A stretch of 64,000 bases of DNA, taken from Parabacteroides timonensis. Its GTDB lineage: Bacteria > Bacteroidota > Bacteroidia > Bacteroidales > Tannerellaceae. The position numbers were made by a program, and so were the translations under genes. Of the stretch, positions 22,591 through 31,292 are shown in pieces. The stretch lies in assembly GCF_900128505.1 (NCBI RefSeq), contig NZ_LT669941.1, forward strand, positions 1,289,526 to 1,353,525, written 5' to 3'. Positions within the stretch are counted from its first letter, which is position 1; each line of letters begins with the position of its first letter. The notes below the pieces were generated by a model. That model searched no databases. It was not told where the DNA came from and worked only from the letters and a program-made list of their open reading frames with translations.

Positions 22591-22818
22591 CTCATGCCGA
22601 AGGTTCTCTTTTGCCGTCTGCTTCAGCTGACGGATGGATAAATACTCCGGCAAAGACGGATTCCTTTGTGGGTTTTAACCCCTTTAAAAACATATTGGAC
22701 AGATCTTTTATAAAAGGGGCTGAAGCCCACAAAGGAAGAGGCTTTGCCTCCTGAATTTGAAACCGTCAGCTAAAGCAGACGGCAAAAGAGAGCCTACGGC
22801 ACAAGGCTTTGCCTTGTA
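22591..22818. repeat. transposase-less REP-like element pair
   Basis: Left half: GCCTCATGCCGAAGGTTCTC, then GCCGTCTGCTTCAGCTGACG and GGTTTTAACCCC. Right half: AAAAGGGGCTGAAGCCCACA, CCGTCAGCTAAAGCAGACGG and AGAGCCTACGGCACAAGGC. Same build as 16442-16685 and the halves around the transposase. In the 643-nt gap 22325-22967 it is flanked by the 22-nt motif array and by about 150 nt upstream of tspO in which nothing else is seen. Confidence 0.8.
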
Positions 22819-22967
22819 AAGAAGGATAGCTCATCTGATAAAAAGTGAATCATATTAACACCTCCACCAGGTAGGGATGAATCCGGATAAGGAATCTTTT
22901 TAACCCTGCTTTATGTTTTTCCGACAACAAGGAGGTTTCGCACTTTGTTATACAATAAGAAAAGCAA

Positions 22968-23438
22968 ATGATCATGAGAAAAGTATTATCCATCATTATC
23001 CCTATTCTGATTTGTTTCTTTGTAGGGCTTACTGCCAGCTACTTTCAGGCTGACGCAATAAAGAACTGGTATCCGACTTTAGTCAAGCCGGCACTCACCC
23101 CTCCTAACATCGTCTTTCCAATAGCCTGGAGTATCATTTATATATGTATGGGCATTTCGATCGGGCTTATCATTAATTCAGCAATCGAGCAAAAGCGATT
23201 CTTTGTGAAAGCATTCATCATGCAGCTGTTCTTCAACTTTACATGGAGCATCGGCTTCTTTTATTTCCAGAATCCGCTTATCGGATTCATCAACATCCTA
23301 TTGCTCGATATATTCGTTATCAACTACACCCTAAAGAGCTACCCTGTAAACAAAGCAAGCTCTATCCTATTCATCCCTTATGTAGCCTGGCTACTATTCG
23401 CTACCTATCTGAATGGGTATATTCTGATGTTTAATTGA
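22968..23438 (+). CDS. tspO: TspO/MBR-family membrane protein
   Basis: A 156-residue protein with five hydrophobic helices. Family features are KNWYPTLVKPALTPPNIVFP (the 'W...L.kP...PP...F..vW' signature), AWSIIYICMGISIGL and MQLFFNFTWSIGFFYFQNPL (the 'Q...N..Ws..FF' motif). TspO proteins bind porphyrins and cholesterol-like ligands and take part in tetrapyrrole or stress responses. It is a stand-alone gene between two REP-like elements. The ATG at 22974 is an equally good start. Confidence 0.92.
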   Translation: MIMRKVLSIIIPILICFFVGLTASYFQADAIKNWYPTLVKPALTPPNIVFPIAWSIIYICMGISIGLIINSAIEQKRFFVKAFIMQLFFNFTWSIGFFYFQNPLIGFINILLLDIFVINYTLKSYPVNKASSILFIPYVAWLLFATYLNGYILMFN

Positions 23439-23631
23439 AATTTACATACAGTCTCTTGATAAAAAGAAAGATTTACTTCTGTCACAGTAAATCTTATATG
23501 AGGCGTGCCTCATGCCAAAGGCTCTCTTTTGCCGTCTGCTTCAGCTGACGGATCAATAAATACTCCGCCAAAGGCGGATTCCTCTGTGGGTTTTAACCCC
23601 TTTAATATATTCTTCGTTCAACAGACAACAC

Positions 23632-24057
23632 TTATAAACCACTTCTACGAAGCATTCCCATAAAAGATTCATATTCTTCCTCAAAACTACATTTCTTATG
23701 GTGCTCTTCCTGTTTTCTGATATACTGTCGGACGGTATCCAGCCTATCTGGACTCACAGAGATAGCAAAATAATCATCCTGCCATTGTAGTGGTCCATAC
23801 TTCATCAGACAATACCAACGAGATGATTCTCCTTTTATCAATCTGGCTACCTCTCCAAGAGATTGATCCGATTTCAGAAATAACAAAAGATGTACATGAT
23901 CGGTAAAACCACCAATATGATCAATTAGGATACCTTTGGATTTTGAATATTTACGTATATGAGTATACAATTCATACCGATAATGTGGATTCTTTAATAA
24001 GGGAGCCCTTTTTTTAGTACTCCATACGCAATGAATAATAAGTGATAGATAAGACAT
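23632..24057 (-). CDS. REP-associated (IS200-like, Y1) transposase
   Basis: A 141-residue HUH-type single-strand transposase. The metal site is in GGFTDHVHLLLFL (His-x-His), and the catalytic Tyr is in VRQYIRKQEEHHKKCSFEEEY. The start LSLIIHCVWSTKKRAPLL and the PLQWQDDYFAISV stretch are typical of the family found in Bacteroidetes. Such enzymes cut and join at hairpins of REP sequences. Full length and intact in sequence, so possibly active. It has its own -7 element 23 nt upstream. Confidence 0.9.
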   Translation of the reverse strand: MSYLSLIIHCVWSTKKRAPLLKNPHYRYELYTHIRKYSKSKGILIDHIGGFTDHVHLLLFLKSDQSLGEVARLIKGESSRWYCLMKYGPLQWQDDYFAISVSPDRLDTVRQYIRKQEEHHKKCSFEEEYESFMGMLRRSGL

Positions 24058-24080
24058 AGCTAAGTGTTTTTAGTTTGCTG

Positions 24081-24088
24081 CAAATGTA
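24081..24088 (-). promoter_or_regulatory. -7 element for the REP-associated transposase
   Basis: TACATTTG, 23 nt before the start at 24057. Confidence 0.5.
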
Positions 24089-24246
24089 AGGATAAATCTT
24101 TATTAATTGGTTAGATCTAAGCTGGTTTTTGAAGTTAAAAAGGGGTTAAAACCCACAGAGGAAAAGGCCTTGCCTCTTTATTATTAAATCCGTCAGCTGA
24201 AGCAGACGGCAAAATAGAGCCTACGGCACGAGGTATTATCGAAAGA

Positions 24247-24663
24247 CTACTTTATTAAGATATCCATCCTTACATTTTTGGATAGTAAGTCTACTTTATA
24301 TTTCTTCTTAAAAAAGGCTTTAGCACGTTGCATAGTCGTATCATTACTGGGATAACGACTCGTCACAATAATAGCTGTCTTCAGAATATTATTTGTACTT
24401 GAAAGCTGTTTGATAGTAGATTCCAATTGCTCCAGAGCATGCGGGATGTCTTTTCCTTTCAGTTCTACAAAATATTCATTTGCATTATGATCCAAAACCA
24501 GAAAATCACATTTAACACCTTCTGTTATCTGACAACCATCTACTACTACTTTGGTTAATATGTTATTCTGAGGATTTGAAAAAACACATTTACGCTTGTT
24601 CTCCTCAAGAACAAGTATCCGGTCGGTTATTTCAGTTGTACAATTTGGCTTAAACTTATCCAT
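24247..24663 (-). CDS. small PD-(D/E)XK nuclease-like protein paired with an ATPase
   Basis: A 138-residue protein. The core VKCDFLVLDHNANEYFVELK shows an Asp followed by Glu-x-Lys at the spacing of PD-(D/E)XK nucleases. It continues with GKDIPHALEQLESTIKQL and a strand TAIIVTSRYPSND. I do not know a named family. It starts within the stop of the ATPase gene (TAATG), so the two are translationally coupled and probably form one system. The domain pair (OLD/ABC-like ATPase plus small nuclease) recalls several anti-phage systems. That function is inferred from architecture only. Confidence 0.6.
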   Translation of the reverse strand: MDKFKPNCTTEITDRILVLEENKRKCVFSNPQNNILTKVVVDGCQITEGVKCDFLVLDHNANEYFVELKGKDIPHALEQLESTIKQLSSTNNILKTAIIVTSRYPSNDTTMQRAKAFFKKKYKVDLLSKNVRMDILIK

Positions 24664-25688
24664 TATACCTCTAATGCTAACAATTCAGAAAATATACGGC
24701 TCTCCTGATCGGCAACAGAATCTATCTGATCAGCAACTATCAGTCGATATTCTTTATCTAAAATAGAAAGGACTTCTCCACCCTCGATCTTATAAGCTCC
24801 CACATTATCAAAATCCAGTACACATGCCTGGGGAACTAACTTATAAACTTCAGCAGCCTTTGAGATATCTGCGTTCAATACATTATTCGCTTCTATCAGG
24901 TTATTAAAAGCAGATAATAAATAAGGACTGTGCGTTGTTATGGTGAGCTTTTTACATTTGCCAATCATTTGATGAAGTAACTTAACCTGAGTCTGAGGAA
25001 ACAAGTTCAATTCCGGTTCCTCTACGACAAACCGGCTGTATTCCTTTTCTTCTACAGCATAGTCAAGCACCATCAATAAAGGTATCACAGATTGCATACC
25101 GGATGAAGCATCCTTGAAAGGGATTGTTTTATCACTGTCTTTCAACAACAGAGTTTCATTCGAATTATTTGTCTGAAACAGCAAATTAAAAATAGGAACG
25201 TTATAATCCGGATACTTCTTTTTAGCCTTCTCATAGATAGAAGCAAACTTCAATAAAGTATCAGGTATCGGAGCTTTATTAAGTACAAGGGTTGCCAGCG
25301 AACGAGAGAATGTACTTACAAAGAAGCGTTCAGCCGGGATATAAAGACTTTTAATTTGTTCTCTTTCTCCTACTGCCTGTCCCTCAGAGATCGCAAAATC
25401 AAACTTTCCTTGCAAATAAGAGATAGTAACACTTTCACCGATATAATGTATATAAGTATCACTATTGAAATAAGAAGCTATATTATACTCTTCAAACAGA
25501 GGTTTCAAATCAAATCCTTTGTCCTGAAAAAGATTAGTCGCATTCTCTTCAAAAATAGTAATAAGTTTAGCGATAGTACTCTTTCCTGAACCTTGCTCAC
25601 CAATGAATACATTATAGTCTTTCAAATCTATATCCGCAGACTTTATAGCTCCAAAATTACGTATGATAAGTTTTCGAATCATAATCAT
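24663..25688 (-). CDS. OLD/ABC-like ATPase (AAA_21 type)
   Basis: About 341 residues. Walker A is VFIGEQGSGKSTIAKL, the signature-like loop is DASSGMQSVIPLLMVLD, Walker B is RFVVEEPELNLFP, and the switch His is in LTITTHSPYLLSAFNNL. The start IRKLIIRNFGAIKSADIDLK is typical of RecF/SMC-like heads. There is no long coiled coil and no TOPRIM domain in the C-terminus, unlike OLD or GajA. ATG codons at 25688 and 25682 and a GTG at 25691 are candidate starts; a -7 element lies 11 nt before the first ATG. It is followed with overlap by a small nuclease-like gene. Confidence 0.82.
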   Translation of the reverse strand: MIMIRKLIIRNFGAIKSADIDLKDYNVFIGEQGSGKSTIAKLITIFEENATNLFQDKGFDLKPLFEEYNIASYFNSDTYIHYIGESVTISYLQGKFDFAISEGQAVGEREQIKSLYIPAERFFVSTFSRSLATLVLNKAPIPDTLLKFASIYEKAKKKYPDYNVPIFNLLFQTNNSNETLLLKDSDKTIPFKDASSGMQSVIPLLMVLDYAVEEKEYSRFVVEEPELNLFPQTQVKLLHQMIGKCKKLTITTHSPYLLSAFNNLIEANNVLNADISKAAEVYKLVPQACVLDFDNVGAYKIEGGEVLSILDKEYRLIVADQIDSVADQESRIFSELLALEV

Positions 25689-25699
25689 CACTTTCCTGA

Positions 25700-25707
25700 C
25701 AAAGATA
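25700..25707 (-). promoter_or_regulatory. -7 element for the ATPase/nuclease pair
   Basis: TATCTTTG, only 11 nt before the ATG at 25688, so the 5' leader would be very short. Confidence 0.5.
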
Positions 25708-25721
25708 GAGAATCGTCCCTA

Positions 25722-27041
25722 TCAATCCAAATTATACAACTTCAACTTATTATAAAGCGTTTTCCGATCTATGCCCAACAGTTGGGCGGCGCGGGTTTTG
25801 TTGTTGTTGGATTCCTGAAGGGCTCGTTTGATCAATTCGCATTCGTGGGTTTCGTCTTTCAGAAGGATACGGGTGTCCTTCTCCGGAGCTTCCGTCAACT
25901 CTTCGGGAAGTTCGCGACGGGTGATATACCGGCCGGTAGCCAAAAGGGTAGCATACTTGATGACGTTTTTCATCTGGCGCAGGTTACCCGGCCATGAATA
26001 CGACTGGAAAAGACGGATTGTCTCGCCGTCGAAACCAATAATATCTTTCTGAAGTTCCGCATTCGCCTGATCAAGGAAATTATTGGCGAAAAGCAATAAG
26101 TCTTCTTTCCGCTCTTTCAAATCCGGAATACGGATAGTGAACTCATTGATACGATGATAGAGGTCTTCCCGGAAATCGCCTTTTTCAATGGCTGTACGAA
26201 GATTTTCGTTCGTGGCCGAGATCAACCGGACGTTGATAGCGATCTCATCATTACTACCGATCGGCTTGACCTTACGCTCCTGCAAGGCACGAAGTAACTG
26301 TACCTGCACCTCATAGGTCAGGTTACCGATTTCATCCAGGAAGATCGTTCCTCCATGAGCAGCAACAAAAGCGCCGGTCTTATTATCTATTGCACCGGTA
26401 AACGATCCCTTCACATGGCCGAAAAACTCTGAAGCCGCCAGGTCTTTAGGGATCGCCCCGCAATCGACAGCGATGAACGGAGCTTTACTACGGTTACTTA
26501 ATTCGTGGATACGGCGGGCTATATATTCTTTACCTGTTCCGCTCGCCCCGGTAATCAGTACGGACATATCCGTCGGAGCTACCAGACGGACATGATCGAA
26601 CAACTGGCGGGCAGCAGGACTCTGTCCTTCAATATAAGTGTTTCCTTCCGATGATTTTTTAGTAACCGGATGTTCCGCCGCAGGCGCTTTTACGACCTCA
26701 CGGATCTTACCCAGCAACTCTTCCGGATTCAGCGGCTTGGCTATATAATCGGATGCCCCCAATTTGATGGCCTGCACAGCAGTCTGTATCTCCGCATAGC
26801 TCGTCATCATGATCAGAGGTAAAGAGTTGTATTTTTCCTTTACCCATTTCAACAAGTCGATCCCGTCACCGTCCGGCAAACGCAGATCCGACAAGATCAG
26901 GTCGTAGCTGACACTCTCAATCTGGCGCTTTGCGTCCGAAACCGAGCTTAATGCCTTAACCTCAAAGCCTTTCTTCCCTAACCAGGTTGTGAGCATTAAA
27001 GAGAAAGTTATATCATCTTCAACTATAAGAACTGATGGCAT
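25722..27041 (-). CDS. sigma-54-dependent response regulator (NtrC family)
   Basis: A 439-residue regulator. The receiver domain (1-120) has VLIVEDDITFSLMLTTWL, phospho-acceptor Asp in LILSDLRLPDGDG and KPLNPEEL. The AAA+ domain (about 140-365) has Walker A ITGASGTGKEYIARRI, and the sigma-54 contact loop reads GHVKGSFTGA, a G-S-F-T-G-A variant of GAFTGA. The Fis-type HTH (about 395-439) ends NNNKTRAAQLLGIDRKTLYN. It activates sigma-54 promoters when phosphorylated. The hybrid kinase at 28788-31262, two genes upstream, is a possible partner. A -7 element lies 25 nt before the start. Confidence 0.93.
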   Translation of the reverse strand: MPSVLIVEDDITFSLMLTTWLGKKGFEVKALSSVSDAKRQIESVSYDLILSDLRLPDGDGIDLLKWVKEKYNSLPLIMMTSYAEIQTAVQAIKLGASDYIAKPLNPEELLGKIREVVKAPAAEHPVTKKSSEGNTYIEGQSPAARQLFDHVRLVAPTDMSVLITGASGTGKEYIARRIHELSNRSKAPFIAVDCGAIPKDLAASEFFGHVKGSFTGAIDNKTGAFVAAHGGTIFLDEIGNLTYEVQVQLLRALQERKVKPIGSNDEIAINVRLISATNENLRTAIEKGDFREDLYHRINEFTIRIPDLKERKEDLLLFANNFLDQANAELQKDIIGFDGETIRLFQSYSWPGNLRQMKNVIKYATLLATGRYITRRELPEELTEAPEKDTRILLKDETHECELIKRALQESNNNKTRAAQLLGIDRKTLYNKLKLYNLD

Positions 27042-27066
27042 ACTTAAATTATATTTAAACCTTAGG

Positions 27067-27074
27067 CAAAGATA
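27067..27074 (-). promoter_or_regulatory. -7 element for the sigma-54 response regulator
   Basis: TATCTTTG, 25 nt before the start at 27041. Confidence 0.5.
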
Positions 27075-27091
27075 TATATTTTAAGGATAAA

Positions 27092-28267
27092 TCAGGAACA
27101 AATCCAGGTCGCTTTACGCCAGGCCCCTTCGAACGGCCCCTGTTTATGATTCTTTAACCACCAATGGCAGAATCCCAATTGAAGGACAAACAGCCCGATG
27201 CCGACTCCGAAACTGGCTGCTACTCCCAACACATTATACAGCGACAGACCATAGCCGAAATAGATAAATGTACCTATAATGGACTGGCTCAAATAGTTAG
27301 TCAGGCTCATCTTTCCATAAGGTACCAGAACTGATAATACTTTGTGGCCGGATACCTGTTGCCACAAGAAGACAAAGAGGGCAACCAATACACACATGAA
27401 TGAGAAATTACGGAAAGAGGAGACAATCGTGTTCATTGGAGACAGCATACTCTTATTCGGTAACAGCTCCGGTAAAGCTTCCGTCAGATAATAAAGAGGA
27501 ACAAAGCAAACAAAGCCGATCAGTAACGTACGAAGCCAAAATTTACGGTTCTCCGATAAATGAACAAACAGCTGGCGACGTCCGATCAACATACCTATAA
27601 GGAAGAGGGAAGCGGTCTGGAAGAAACGGCCATGACTCCATCCCCACAACAGGCTGAAAAGCTGTCCGTCCCACAGATTCGACTTTACCATAGCCCAGAA
27701 ATCAGGCTGGCTCAGGAACGGATACATATTTTTATGATGTACCAACCATTGACCCGGCGTAGCCACATACTCCGGATTATTCATCGCATAGAAAAACTTA
27801 GCCCACTCCACAGGTTGAAGCATCAATAGTATAGCCGTTATTAATACCGCCTTATCGCTCCACCGGCAGACCGGGATAAGAACAACACCTACGATAGCAT
27901 ACAAAACGAGGATATCTCCGGGGAAGAACGCACCGTTGAAACAGCCGATCAGGAAAAGCAGGAACAACCGCCACAAGAAACGCAAACGGAAGTCTTTTCC
28001 TTTTTTGGCCTGGTTGTTATATTGAATGAAAAAGCTAAAACCGAATAAGAGGGAAAAGATCGCATACGCTTTTCCGCTGAAAAGGAAGAACAGAGTATCC
28101 CAGACATTCGTGTTAAGCGACTTCATGAACTCGGAAGTAGCTTCCGGGAATTCGTAGAAATTAAAATGTTCGATATTATGTAAAAACATAATTGCCATAA
28201 CGGCAAAACCTCTTAGGGCGTCGACAACTTCAATGCGTGCCGACTTGAGTGGCATTTCGTGCTCCAT
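27092..28267 (-). CDS. DUF418-family membrane protein
   Basis: A 391-residue inner-membrane protein with about ten hydrophobic helices. It opens with RIEVVDALRGFAVMAIMFLH, the family's 'R...lDalRGfAllgil..N' motif. The C-terminal DUF418 region contains PYGKMSLTNYLSQSIIGTFI, LYNVLGVAASFGVGIGLFVLQ and the closing CHWWLKNHKQGPFEGAWRK, with its W..GP.E..WR consensus. Members (YeiB-like) have unclear transport or acyl-transfer roles. It is a single gene with its own promoter and a strong bidirectional hairpin upstream. Confidence 0.92.
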   Translation of the reverse strand: MEHEMPLKSARIEVVDALRGFAVMAIMFLHNIEHFNFYEFPEATSEFMKSLNTNVWDTLFFLFSGKAYAIFSLLFGFSFFIQYNNQAKKGKDFRLRFLWRLFLLFLIGCFNGAFFPGDILVLYAIVGVVLIPVCRWSDKAVLITAILLMLQPVEWAKFFYAMNNPEYVATPGQWLVHHKNMYPFLSQPDFWAMVKSNLWDGQLFSLLWGWSHGRFFQTASLFLIGMLIGRRQLFVHLSENRKFWLRTLLIGFVCFVPLYYLTEALPELLPNKSMLSPMNTIVSSFRNFSFMCVLVALFVFLWQQVSGHKVLSVLVPYGKMSLTNYLSQSIIGTFIYFGYGLSLYNVLGVAASFGVGIGLFVLQLGFCHWWLKNHKQGPFEGAWRKATWICS

Positions 28268-28300
28268 GGTATTCTATTGGTCTTTTTTTATTAATGAGTG

Positions 28301-28308
28301 CAAATTTA
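28301..28308 (-). promoter_or_regulatory. -7 element for the DUF418 gene
   Basis: TAAATTTG, 33 nt before the start at 28267. Confidence 0.45.
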
Positions 28309-28330
28309 GCAAACAAACTTACACCAAACA

Positions 28331-28360
28331 AAAAAAGCATCCCCAACAGATGCTTTTTTT
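28331..28360. terminator. bidirectional hairpin terminator
   Basis: AAAAAAGCATC and GATGCTTTTTT pair perfectly around a 7-nt loop, giving T-runs on both strands. It lies in the 520-nt gap 28268-28787, which also holds the DUF418 promoter and a REP-like palindrome pair but no gene. Confidence 0.75.
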
Positions 28361-28678
28361 GTTTTTGCAGACTTAATAGAATACTCAGAAATAATCTTTT
28401 TTGCTTTAAACGGTTTAAATGTAGAAACGTCCACTTACGATTCTAATAATAGGAGTACGAAATTCATGCCAAAGTCCGCAAAAGAGCTTCGTTGATTTCA
28501 TAAACTCTTATAACTTAACAGAAAAGGAAGATAAAATGTTCTAACAGACAGGAATATTAAAACAATACAGTTGTAGAAATGGGGACACAACTGTGGAAAA
28601 AATCCACAATTTCATACCCCGTTTTGACACAGGGGAAAATTCTGTATTTGTCAGATGTGAACCAGTATGACCGTCCTT

Positions 28679-28760
28679 GTAGGGGCAGGTTCCAAACCTG
28701 CCCGTTGTGACAATGATTACATTCTGTCGATATTGGGCGGGTTTAGAACCCGCCCCTACG
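28679..28760. repeat. REP-like palindrome pair
   Basis: TGTAGGGGCAGGTTCCAAAC-CTGCCC and, 25 nt on, GGGCGGGTTTAGAACCCGCC-CCTACG, two GC-rich inverted repeats facing each other with outer TAGGGG/CCCCTA ends. Same type as 1013-1055. It sits just after the hybrid kinase stop and may also end its transcript. Confidence 0.65.
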
Positions 28761-28787
28761 AGGTCTGTTATTTAGGTTCAATATTTT

Positions 28788-31262
28788 CTAATCTATCAGG
28801 CTGGTAGCCTGGGCTATGATATTTTTTACTTCGGCGATTACCTCGGAAAGCTGGGTTCTCCACTCTTCCTCCGCCATGCATTGTGCATTTTTTTCTATCG
28901 ACCTTAGCTTTTCGACCAGGGAAGTTGCTCCCAACATAGTAAACAATGGGACCATTTTATGGGAAAGTTTTGCCGATTGTTCCCGGTTGCCGTCATTCAA
29001 ACTGGCTTCCAGCAAATCATTGCTCTTTCCTGTCTCATAGATGAAAGTGGATAATATGGAATTGGACGCATCCTTGTCTTCGCCGGCAAACGCTGTAAGC
29101 GAATCGAATTTGAACTCTGTCGTCACTTCTATTTTCGTCGAAAGCAACTTATTCAATAACGTAATCAGTTGGCGGGCTGTAAAAGGCTTGTTCAAAAAGC
29201 CTGTAAAGCCGGATTCCAGATAATGATCGTGCTCATTTTCCACACTGGCAGAAAGGGCGATCACCGGGATCTTATCCATTCCCTGCATATAGGAAGAACG
29301 TATCTGTGCAAGCAGTTGGAAACCATCCATTCCGGGCATCTGTATATCCGTAATAATAACATCGAACGCATTTTTCTCCAATAAACCGGTTACGGCAAAC
29401 GGATCGGTACAACTTACCACTTCCACATGATTCTGGCGCAGGTATTCTTCTGTAAGGGCCAGTTGCAACGGGTCGTCGTCCACCAACAGGCAATAAATAT
29501 CGCGTCCGGAAAATGCCGATGTTTCAGGCTCGGCTACCGATTCTTCAGCAATAGGAAGTACCTGTACATCCGCCACAGTTATTGGAAGCTCGATCGTAAA
29601 ATCACACCCTTTGCCGACAACACTCTTTAGCGAGAGAGAACCACCCATCAGGACCGTCATCTTCCGGGTAATGGACAATCCCAGACCGAACCCTTCCGCC
29701 TTTTCACTTACCGATAGACGAGTAAATTCACCGAAAATACGCTCCTGCTCTTCCTCCGGGATACCGGGACCGGAATCACTCACAATCACATTCAACTGCG
29801 CGCTGTTACCGGTAAGGGCATTGACGGAAACAACCATCACAACCCTTCCTTCGCGCGTAAATTTAATGGCATTCGACAGCAGATTGCCTACCACCTGGCG
29901 AATACGGATCGGATCGCTGACATACAGCTTATCGCTACCCGCCTCTTTCAGGTTCAGGACGAACTCCAGCGACTTCGCTTCGGCTATCGGACGGAAGCTG
30001 GTATAGATCTCATTGAACAAGGTCGACACGCTGAACGGAATCCGCTGTATCTCCATCTGTCCGGATTCAAGACGATGGAAATCCAATAAGTCGTTCACCA
30101 GAGAAAGGATATGGCTAGCCGATCCGGACATGTTTTCCAGATAGTATTGCTGTCTTTCGTCAGGATGCCTTCTCATCAGTAAGTCTATGTAACCGATGAT
30201 AGACGAGAGCGGGGCACGGATATCATGACTGATCGTCAGCATCATTTTTTCCCGGCTATGAAGCAGGTCCTCCGCATATTGCTTGGCCTTTTCCAATTGC
30301 ATCCGGTAGTATTTACTTTTCGATATATCCCGCGTAATCATAAATATGAAGATGATCACTATCACGACCGATACAATGGCAATTCCCGCGATCAACAGGG
30401 ATGTTTCGCGCAGAAGCTGTTGCTTTCCTTGCATGCGTTCGAGCGAGGCATTCACTTCCTCCTCTTCTATATCACGCAAAATCTGGTTGATCTTACTAGT
30501 TACGATACTGTTATTATAACGTAGGTTGGCAGCACGATCCAATAGTTGCTCCGACAGCAATTTACGTTGATCGGCGACACTGTCCTGAATACTTTTCAAT
30601 ACACTTACAATCGTATCGGAGGGATTAAATGCATTCACCAACGTGTCCGTCACGATCTGGCGGGTCGTATTCACCACAATGCTCGTATCGGGGCGTCCGG
30701 GGGAAAAAGCATCGGCCAGGCGACGGAAAAAGCCACGGGGTTTTACCGGATTGAGAACGGTATCCTGCTTGACAACTACATGTTCTTTGATCTCCAGCTG
30801 CTGAATAAACGTATCCTGTTGGGCGATCACCTTTTCGATATTAAGCGTATAAAGATGTTCGGTATTGACTTCTTTCCAGGTTTCAAGCAGTCGGCTGGTA
30901 TTTCTCCGCTTTTGCCTGAGCAGCATGTCGATCGTATCGATCTTCAATAACTGCACGGAATCAGAGATCAGGACCCGCAGCGAGTCCATGTTACGATGGG
31001 CTTTATTCAAGGTACGGTTAAAATGCTTCACATCGTTTTGAGGCATACCGACAAGTTGCCCCAGCGCTTCGCTTTCATAAAGCAGGGATAATGTATTCGT
31101 GACCAGATAGACCTTCTGGCGTGCTTTGGTGTCGGGCTCCTCCTCACCTGCTATCTGTTCCACGATCTGATAGATATATACGACCGAACATACTGCTATT
31201 ACTATCAATAGCAGATATCCCATGATCACTTTGAGGGTTATATGTCCACTTTGTTCAGCCAT
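28788..31262 (-). CDS. hybrid histidine kinase with receiver and HPt modules
   Basis: An 824-residue membrane sensor. A first membrane helix at about 11-32 and a second at about 288-312 enclose a roughly 250-residue sensor region predicted to be extracytoplasmic. The kinase core has ISHDIRAPLSSIIGYIDLL (His about 346), VVGNLLSNAIKFTREG (N box), VSDSGPGIPEEEQERIFGEF and GFGLGLSITRK. A receiver follows (phospho-Asp about 638 in DVIITDIQMPGMDG). The C-terminal HPt domain has AKLSHKMVPLF (His about 766). It could run a full internal phosphorelay and pass phosphate to a separate regulator; the sigma-54 regulator nearby is a candidate. The -7 element lies only 4 nt before the ATG. Confidence 0.93.
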   Translation of the reverse strand: MAEQSGHITLKVIMGYLLLIVIAVCSVVYIYQIVEQIAGEEEPDTKARQKVYLVTNTLSLLYESEALGQLVGMPQNDVKHFNRTLNKAHRNMDSLRVLISDSVQLLKIDTIDMLLRQKRRNTSRLLETWKEVNTEHLYTLNIEKVIAQQDTFIQQLEIKEHVVVKQDTVLNPVKPRGFFRRLADAFSPGRPDTSIVVNTTRQIVTDTLVNAFNPSDTIVSVLKSIQDSVADQRKLLSEQLLDRAANLRYNNSIVTSKINQILRDIEEEEVNASLERMQGKQQLLRETSLLIAGIAIVSVVIVIIFIFMITRDISKSKYYRMQLEKAKQYAEDLLHSREKMMLTISHDIRAPLSSIIGYIDLLMRRHPDERQQYYLENMSGSASHILSLVNDLLDFHRLESGQMEIQRIPFSVSTLFNEIYTSFRPIAEAKSLEFVLNLKEAGSDKLYVSDPIRIRQVVGNLLSNAIKFTREGRVVMVVSVNALTGNSAQLNVIVSDSGPGIPEEEQERIFGEFTRLSVSEKAEGFGLGLSITRKMTVLMGGSLSLKSVVGKGCDFTIELPITVADVQVLPIAEESVAEPETSAFSGRDIYCLLVDDDPLQLALTEEYLRQNHVEVVSCTDPFAVTGLLEKNAFDVIITDIQMPGMDGFQLLAQIRSSYMQGMDKIPVIALSASVENEHDHYLESGFTGFLNKPFTARQLITLLNKLLSTKIEVTTEFKFDSLTAFAGEDKDASNSILSTFIYETGKSNDLLEASLNDGNREQSAKLSHKMVPLFTMLGATSLVEKLRSIEKNAQCMAEEEWRTQLSEVIAEVKNIIAQATSLID

Positions 31263-31266
31263 GGAA

Positions 31267-31274
31267 CAAAGATA
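31267..31274 (-). promoter_or_regulatory. -7 element abutting the hybrid kinase start
   Basis: TATCTTTG ends 4 nt before the ATG at 31262, so transcription from it would begin at or near the start codon. Confidence 0.45.
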
Positions 31275-31292
31275 AATGTTTGTAACGGAATA

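Larger units (their letters stand above)
23498..24234. mobile_element. REP-associated tyrosine transposase element
   Basis: A transposase gene (23632-24057, minus) bracketed by two inverted REP-like half elements at about 23498-23606 and 24137-24234. Each half has TTTTGCCGTCTGCTTCAGCT...GACGG and GGGTTTTAACCCC hairpins. The same halves occur back to back without a transposase at 16442-16685 and 22591-22818. The layout resembles RAYT/REP systems; exact ends are not defined. Confidence 0.75.

Noticed and set aside
22968..23438. tspO as cargo of the REP-type element
   Set aside because: It lies between two separate elements and has no terminal sequences of its own; such elements do not normally carry cargo genes.
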